Shown here in pieces: positions 59,201 through 64,000 of a stretch of DNA of 64,000 nt. The notes beneath the pieces were generated by a model. That model was not told the DNA's origin. It did not search any database and saw only the letters and a list, made by a program, of their open reading frames with translations. How positions within the stretch are numbered: the stretch's first letter is position 1; the number at the start of each line of letters is the position of its first letter. The DNA comes from Paulinella micropora (lineage: Eukaryota; Cercozoa; Imbricatea; Euglyphida). The translations under genes were made by a program, and so were the position numbers. Location: positions 335,400 to 399,399 of the forward strand of contig BJOX01000356.1 of NCBI GenBank assembly GCA_009731375.1. The letters are read 5' to 3'.

Positions 59201-62108
59201 GAAACAATTCGTAGTCGATACAGACGCATCTAAGTTTGCGATTGGGGCTGTATTACAACAAGAGGATGAGGAGAAGAAATTACGCCCAATCATGTTTATT
59301 AGTAGGAAGTTGTGTGCGGCGGAGAGAAACTATTGCACAAGGCAAAGAGAGGCGTTGGCGGTAGTATGGGCCCTCAAGAGGCTCAGAGAGTATTTGTGGG
59401 GAGGACCTCAATTTACTGTCAGAACTGATCATCATAACCTGTTATGGTTGATGAATCATGAACAGACGGGACGGCTGGCGCGGTGGCAAGCGTTCTTGTC
59501 TTGTTTCGATTTTACAATGGTCCATCTACCGGGAAAGCGAAATGTGGTCGCTGATAGCCTCTCTAGGCTAGAGTTTAACTCAGAAGTATCGGCGTTGGTG
59601 TCCACGGTGGAGATGGAAGACTTGTCCACTGACAAGGTGTATGAGGTCAGCCACATTGAGGCGATGGAGATGGCGAGTGGAGTCCGATATGACCGCACAG
59701 GTCTACGGTACAGTCCACAAGGCCCGGATCACGGGATATGTTGTGAGCTACATACCCAGGAGGACGCTGAGTGGTCCTATGAGGTATATGAGAATGCGAA
59801 GGCGAACATAAGAGAGGAAGAGGAGACGCAGGAAGTTTATGCGGAGCCTCCTCAAGAGCGGAGAAGTGACCTAGACGATGACCCGGAAAGAATCGGGGTA
59901 CGGCTAGAAGATGGTACTATCCATATAGCCTCGCCTACCGCATGGAGGCAACAACAGGCTCAAGATCCGGAGTTTAAAGAACTGATACAGTTATATCAGA
60001 ACCCGGATGAGCTACGGATGACGAAAGCGATCAAAGATCAGATGAAGGAGATGGGATGGAGAGATGGTCTACTGTGGTACAAGGGCCTTCACGGTCGCTA
60101 TGCGTCACAGCCGGACAAATGGACCCTTTGGGTACCGGAGAGTCTGAGACGATTTATATTTGTCGCAGCCCACAATTGCCCACTTTTGGCGCATCCGGGT
60201 CGACAACGAACTCATATGTTCGTAGCGAGGCGATTCTGGTGGAAGAAGATGAAGGAGGAGATAGATCAGGCGGTGGATGCATGCATCCCGTGCAAGATAA
60301 ACAAAACACCACTGAAGGCAAATTTCGGCCTGATTGGCGAATTTCCTCTTCATGCGGGGATGTTTGAGTTTATACACATTGATCATGTGGGACCTTTCCC
60401 AGAATCGAAGGATGGTTACAAATACCTCCTTACGGCTATTGACAGAGCCACCAACTATGTGTGGATCATCCCTGTCAAAGACGTTACCGGCAAGACGACG
60501 GCCGAGGCGCTGATCGATAGGATCATCTCACAGATCGGAGTACCAAGAAAGATATGTTCTGATCGAGGCTCGGACTTTAATAACGAGGTCATCGACAAAC
60601 TATCTAAGTATTACGGGATGAAATGGCAATATGTTACTGCCTATAACCCGCGAGCAAATGGGAAAATCGAGCGGGTACACAGACCCCTCAAAGCCTCGCT
60701 AAAGATGTATTGCACGAAGAAGGAGAATCAAAGAGCATGGGTCGAGGCAGCACCATCATTTGCGTTTGCAATGAACTGTCTACCCTCTACGGCGTTAGGA
60801 GGCTCGAAGAGCTCAATCTCGCCATATCAGTTAGTATATGGGCGTGAGCCTGATATCCCGACTTCGCTCCTTCACCCAAAAGACACTTGGGCGGATGCGG
60901 ATGAGTTGTTTGGGATGAGACTTAGAGTGAAGATGGAGGCGGAACAAATAGTCAGGGCGCATAGAGAGGCGGAGCGCCGAAAGACTGATGCTGAAGGGGT
61001 GCGACAAGCGCACTTGGATCAGATCAAGTTCCAGGTCGGGGATATTGTACTATTGTACCATCCTCAAGTCCCGAAGGGAGTCAGCTCTAAGCTGTTCACT
61101 CACTGGAAAGGACCTTATCAGATTATGGAACAGACGGGACCTCTGAATTACAAGATCAGGGGTAGAGGGAAGGTGCAAATTGTGAATGTAAGAAGGCTGA
61201 TTAAGTATGATCCCTTCTTACTGGAAGATGAATCCGTTGAGGAGGCGTTAAAACGGATGAAGGATGATTTCAAAGAGGTGCCGCCCATCCACAAGGAGGC
61301 TGGCATAGACCAAGACGATGCTTATCGGGCACCGATAGCTGAGAAGGAGGAGAGTGAGGTGGACAGCAAGGAGAAGACTGACCGCATAAGCGCGGTGGGG
61401 ACTCAGTCCAAGTCTCCGCGAGAGCATAGCGGAAAGAAGGAGAAGATCACAGAGGCGCAGCTAAGGAGAGCGCGGAATGATCTTATCAACGACCAACCGA
61501 GGAAGGCGATGAGGTCGATGAGATCAAAGGACGTCCACCAGGAGGAGGAGGGGACGGACACTGACCCAAACGCGGGCAACGTTGAGATTGTCCATGAGCG
61601 ATGGAAGGAAGGCGATGCGATAGCAACCATCGCATGGGTGAAAAATGTTTTCTATCTGATGAGACCAGCGGAACAACATGTCGCTGATGACACTCTCTCA
61701 GACTTATACTTGATGCGGGTCGTGGCGGTCCCACGACAGATGCGTGTCACACGGACACTCAAAATATCATCAGCCGCAAAGATAGTACAACCGATACTCC
61801 AGTTCTGGAGAAGTATGGACCCGGTTGAGGATCCAAAGGCAAGACATTATCTGCCAGTATATAAAGACGCAAAAAGTCTCGAGACATGGGATGATACAAT
61901 TACTCCCAGAGACAAGGATTACACTGCGTGGACCATTCAGACACTGCCAAGAGGAGTGCTTGATGTCCCTTTTGAATTATCGTTGGGCGGAATCCCTAAT
62001 AAGATCTGGCTTTTGTTGGTGGTCCTCCACCAGGCAAAGAAATCCGCGCCAGACGACGAAGGCAGTGACAAAGAAACTATTTTTCTTTATGCGTCTCAAA
62101 TAAACTGA
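56286..62108 (+). CDS. pol: Pol polyprotein, copy 3
   Basis: It is open in the gag frame directly after UGA (CTG GAG GGG). From GTG at 56319 it is 1,929 residues. It carries the DTM protease-like motif, RT with YIDD, RNase H, an integrase with HHCC and D-D-35-E, GPY/F, and a long tail. The last about 40 residues (LLLVVLHQAKKSAPDD...) differ from copy 2 because about 30 bp are missing after GGIPNKIW, shifting the frame. Confidence 0.92.
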   Translation: MEGEEERKEKTVKFNPKVTVLSNAVVQTGPTLPLCENKDVGTQRLQPQGSLIPVHTARLPMITDANRKARLAMEARRPMADVSPRPSKQPRTDSMSTVAAGGEQKDNVCTQVPQDNVAQIVNAPVPQNNKNVNEVKQEEKKEELKNLETRLQNLERKVLVLAANIHRPDALCYTELYCETLKTILKVGNDTMANINIVGRKFFNRYRDWVDGNMKKSTGTLKGVSSRTDITGIITLTFKLKSARVYRMDLYVVPGYHGSILLSYDQLATMGAVIDCAARRVIYGVKRGEENDIDPFNATDSYEAYELSLATDHKKMAIAHEALEVYVHPHVVRPDELSWTDNWESQVCTVTVPTCHWDKKSIDDLIEKRKEEIICVAQRSPSLARFAEGVGTDVHITNGYCFHAKVGEEKREAFVPRRTGRIPDTPPETIKSFITDFWGDEPTWPRSLSEVKKCLRTLFENNKPYTIILPYNEKAIWAQEIRDRLIDHPIPVPSRKQQLVVACRMGTREQSSAYKRKLRDLDKLKLIPQAFTCFDGFYTRKAPLQYARLIDMLVELGKDDEPDTVTYEKTGLDDVSEEDLGLEEDREPLKQHKQMSDEDFQEAARKILEEGVGTEKEKELLKAKLEANKEIFDPPHAGGVKPEDFTAVIYKIPGAEPSPAPRRANLSIHEAKIAEELARQLLNEDFIERSTSPIVSQPRIVPKPGGEWRLTVNYARVNKVLEEERNPLPTLEEGRRVLRNAKFYSVIDLKNGFWQIPLEEKSRWLTAFVVGMEIYQWKVLPMGLKQAPGLFQKAMQKMLSSQYDDLSDGGFMRRRGQKAGEYAFCYIDDIIVYSNTMEEHIDHLSDIFRRIGAFGLKCNLKKCQLAKTSVTYLGYEISHNRVSISKEKREEIMNRPIPKNRTELHSFLAMAQYYSQFIPDWGATRAKVEKMIDFGDFEKWDEEALQAFHALKDLIYKDPKDGGLVLTMPDFTKQFVVDTDASKFAIGAVLQQEDEEKKLRPIMFISRKLCAAERNYCTRQREALAVVWALKRLREYLWGGPQFTVRTDHHNLLWLMNHEQTGRLARWQAFLSCFDFTMVHLPGKRNVVADSLSRLEFNSEVSALVSTVEMEDLSTDKVYEVSHIEAMEMASGVRYDRTGLRYSPQGPDHGICCELHTQEDAEWSYEVYENAKANIREEEETQEVYAEPPQERRSDLDDDPERIGVRLEDGTIHIASPTAWRQQQAQDPEFKELIQLYQNPDELRMTKAIKDQMKEMGWRDGLLWYKGLHGRYASQPDKWTLWVPESLRRFIFVAAHNCPLLAHPGRQRTHMFVARRFWWKKMKEEIDQAVDACIPCKINKTPLKANFGLIGEFPLHAGMFEFIHIDHVGPFPESKDGYKYLLTAIDRATNYVWIIPVKDVTGKTTAEALIDRIISQIGVPRKICSDRGSDFNNEVIDKLSKYYGMKWQYVTAYNPRANGKIERVHRPLKASLKMYCTKKENQRAWVEAAPSFAFAMNCLPSTALGGSKSSISPYQLVYGREPDIPTSLLHPKDTWADADELFGMRLRVKMEAEQIVRAHREAERRKTDAEGVRQAHLDQIKFQVGDIVLLYHPQVPKGVSSKLFTHWKGPYQIMEQTGPLNYKIRGRGKVQIVNVRRLIKYDPFLLEDESVEEALKRMKDDFKEVPPIHKEAGIDQDDAYRAPIAEKEESEVDSKEKTDRISAVGTQSKSPREHSGKKEKITEAQLRRARNDLINDQPRKAMRSMRSKDVHQEEEGTDTDPNAGNVEIVHERWKEGDAIATIAWVKNVFYLMRPAEQHVADDTLSDLYLMRVVAVPRQMRVTRTLKISSAAKIVQPILQFWRSMDPVEDPKARHYLPVYKDAKSLETWDDTITPRDKDYTAWTIQTLPRGVLDVPFELSLGGIPNKIWLLLVVLHQAKKSAPDDEGSDKETIFLYASQIN

Positions 62109-62125
62109 TTGATTGCCCACGGCGT

Positions 62126-62729
62126 NNNNNNNNNNNNNNNNNNNNNNNNNNNNNNNNNNNNNNNNNNNNNNNNNNNNNNNNNNNNNNNNNNNNNNNNNNN
62201 NNNNNNNNNNNNNNNNNNNNNNNNNNNNNNNNNNNNNNNNNNNNNNNNNNNNNNNNNNNNNNNNNNNNNNNNNNNNNNNNNNNNNNNNNNNNNNNNNNNN
62301 NNNNNNNNNNNNNNNNNNNNNNNNNNNNNNNNNNNNNNNNNNNNNNNNNNNNNNNNNNNNNNNNNNNNNNNNNNNNNNNNNNNNNNNNNNNNNNNNNNNN
62401 NNNNNNNNNNNNNNNNNNNNNNNNNNNNNNNNNNNNNNNNNNNNNNNNNNNNNNNNNNNNNNNNNNNNNNNNNNNNNNNNNNNNNNNNNNNNNNNNNNNN
62501 NNNNNNNNNNNNNNNNNNNNNNNNNNNNNNNNNNNNNNNNNNNNNNNNNNNNNNNNNNNNNNNNNNNNNNNNNNNNNNNNNNNNNNNNNNNNNNNNNNNN
62601 NNNNNNNNNNNNNNNNNNNNNNNNNNNNNNNNNNNNNNNNNNNNNNNNNNNNNNNNNNNNNNNNNNNNNNNNNNNNNNNNNNNNNNNNNNNNNNNNNNNN
62701 NNNNNNNNNNNNNNNNNNNNNNNNNNNNN
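62126..62729. other. Assembly gap (604 N) before the 3' LTR of copy 3
   Basis: It hides the polypurine tract and the start of the 3' LTR. Confidence 0.99.
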
Positions 62730-62920
62730 GTGACAGGTGCACCAGCTTGTTTTTCAGTATTATTTGTCCGGATTGGACCTGATGCCATTTTATTCCTGGT
62801 CTGTTGCCGTTTTCCTTTTTGGCTTCACTGAGCTAATACAACGAGACATCATTCTCATTCTTGAGGACTGTGTTTGGTTGTATTACCGACTTTTTACGAG
62901 CTATCGTTGGGGGCATTACA
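62730..62920 (+). repeat. 3' LTR of copy 3 (3' part)
   Basis: From gtgacaggtgcacc to GGGGGCATTACA. It matches the 5' LTR except for an extra tat in cagtattatttgtcc. Confidence 0.9.
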
Positions 62921-64000
62921 CAATAATGATACGTCACTATAATATTAGGCTCAGGCCGATCATAGCAGCCCGGACAGTAATCATAGGCACGGTATTACCG
63001 TGGCCTCCCGTCAGTTACTAGCCGGCGGGCCGGTCGGAGTACATCGTGATATTTATCATGAACTTACATTCGTGACACTGATATCATGATGAAACTGAGG
63101 CATGTGTAGTTAGCATGCACTTGAAATCAAGTTTATAAAATGGGGGCGCTCTAAGGCGTTTGAAGTCGGAGGCTAACTTGAAAATAGATTTTTTCATGTT
63201 TTTTTAATTTACTAATACATGTCTTGAAGTAGTTCCCAACGTAAAACTGAATCACAGTGGCAGTAACACTGATAGCACTTATTGACTACATACGGCGCGA
63301 TCAAAGGTAACACGTTCTGATTTAGGATAGTTTTTGAAAAAAAAGTATTAAAGTGCATGTTAATAAAAATCGCTGAAAAATGTTGTGGGAAATTATTTAA
63401 GTCATGTTCTTTCTACTTATAGTTTTACTTTTTTTAAAAGTCTTTTGGTTCAGAAGCCTTAGATAGACCCTTTTTGAACTTTTTTGACATCATGTTCAAG
63501 CCGGCCCGTAGGGACACACTGGGAAATGAAGAGCCATGGCCCGTGATTCCACCACACTTTTTTGACTTAGCGCTTTTTCAATCTCTGCTACTAGAAATTC
63601 CTCGACATGTCCTCAATTCAAACTTATGCCGCGTCTCAAACCAAGAAACAAGGGTTGGCGACCCAAGAGTAAGGGTCGCCAAAGTGTCACTACCTCAGAC
63701 ACTGCAAAAAGACTAGCCTAGCCGCCAAGAGACTCAAGACTCAAAAGCAATGAAAGAAGGAAAAGGAAGAGAAAGATAAAGAGAGTGAAGGAGAGAGTGA
63801 GGAGGATGGAGAGACAGAGAGGGAGGAGAGTGTAGATGTAGAGAAAGATAGATTAGGAGTGCCGCAAAGCCATAGAATAGTCAACACATTCACATCATCA
63901 GCCGGTAGACAGACATACACACAGCACAAGAGAGACCACAAAAGGGGGCGAGCGGCCGTAAACTTGACTTTTAATTAAAATTCGTTTATGATTTAATTAG
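62921..64000. other. Right flank, no gene assigned
   Basis: AT-rich unique sequence. A purine-rich stretch (63745-63850, GA-rich) and a short ORF at 63474-63716 without recognisable features are present. Nothing else is supportable. Confidence 0.5.

Larger units (their letters stand above)
52572..62920 (+). mobile_element. Ty3/gypsy-like LTR retrotransposon, copy 3 (near complete)
   Basis: LTR (52572-52805), PBS at 52808, leader, gag 53592-56285, pol 56286-62108, a 604-N gap, and a 3' LTR ending at 62920. CAAT at 52568-52571 and again at 62921-62924 looks like a 4-bp target-site duplication. Over the roughly 188 bp visible in both LTRs I see one 3-bp indel and no substitution, which indicates a recent insertion. 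A short deletion near 62008 shifts the frame of the last part of pol. Confidence 0.92.

Noticed and set aside
62109-62729. An env-like third ORF in the retrotransposon
   Set aside because: The region after pol is hidden by N in copy 3, and in copy 2 (23438-23925) it shows no sizeable ORF.

Overview
This is a nuclear scaffold segment from an intron-bearing eukaryote, most likely a protist or alga with a repeat-rich genome. The grounds are GT-AG introns, LTR retrotransposons of Ty3/gypsy type, 5'-truncated retroposons with microsatellite tails, and very dense tetranucleotide arrays. I cannot name the species. Eleven runs of N break the window.

Layout. (1) 0.1-11.5 kb: two divergent, partly broken multi-exon genes. 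Gene A (minus strand) is a large protein ending in a permuted (beta-class) amino-methyltransferase domain. Gene B (plus strand) carries a DDE-transposase-like core resembling the DUF7869 family. Both genes, and the DNA out to 13.3 kb, carry a recurrent intron-resident motif, CTCGGAATCCTTCAGATAA, often next to a donor-like GTAAACAGA. It looks like an introner-type element. (2) 14.0-31.8 kb: two copies of one gypsy-like LTR retrotransposon facing each other, forming a giant imperfect inverted repeat. (3) 31.8-34.2 kb: intergenic DNA with poly(A) tracts and small tandem repeats. (4) 34.2-52.0 kb: what at first looks like pure microsatellite DNA hides one gene (gene C, plus strand). I trace 28 short exons (6-177 nt) whose phases all agree, giving 585 codons plus TAA with a probable PH domain. 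Its introns consist of microsatellites, retroposons and decayed exon duplicates. (5) 52.6-62.9 kb: a third, nearly complete and young copy of the retrotransposon with two LTRs. (6) 62.9-64.0 kb: flank with no clear gene.

The retrotransposon encodes gag (897 aa, CCCH finger, RGG tail) and pol (protease-RT-RNase H-integrase, more than 1,900 aa) in the SAME frame, separated by one UGA in all three copies. This implies stop-codon readthrough rather than frameshifting.

Main novelty candidates: the microsatellite-intron gene, with arrays that begin exactly at 5' splice sites; tandemly multiplied exons in that gene; the introner-like motif; the UGA readthrough with an unusual Asp-Thr-Met protease motif; and retroposon tails as a second source of the (TATC)n arrays.
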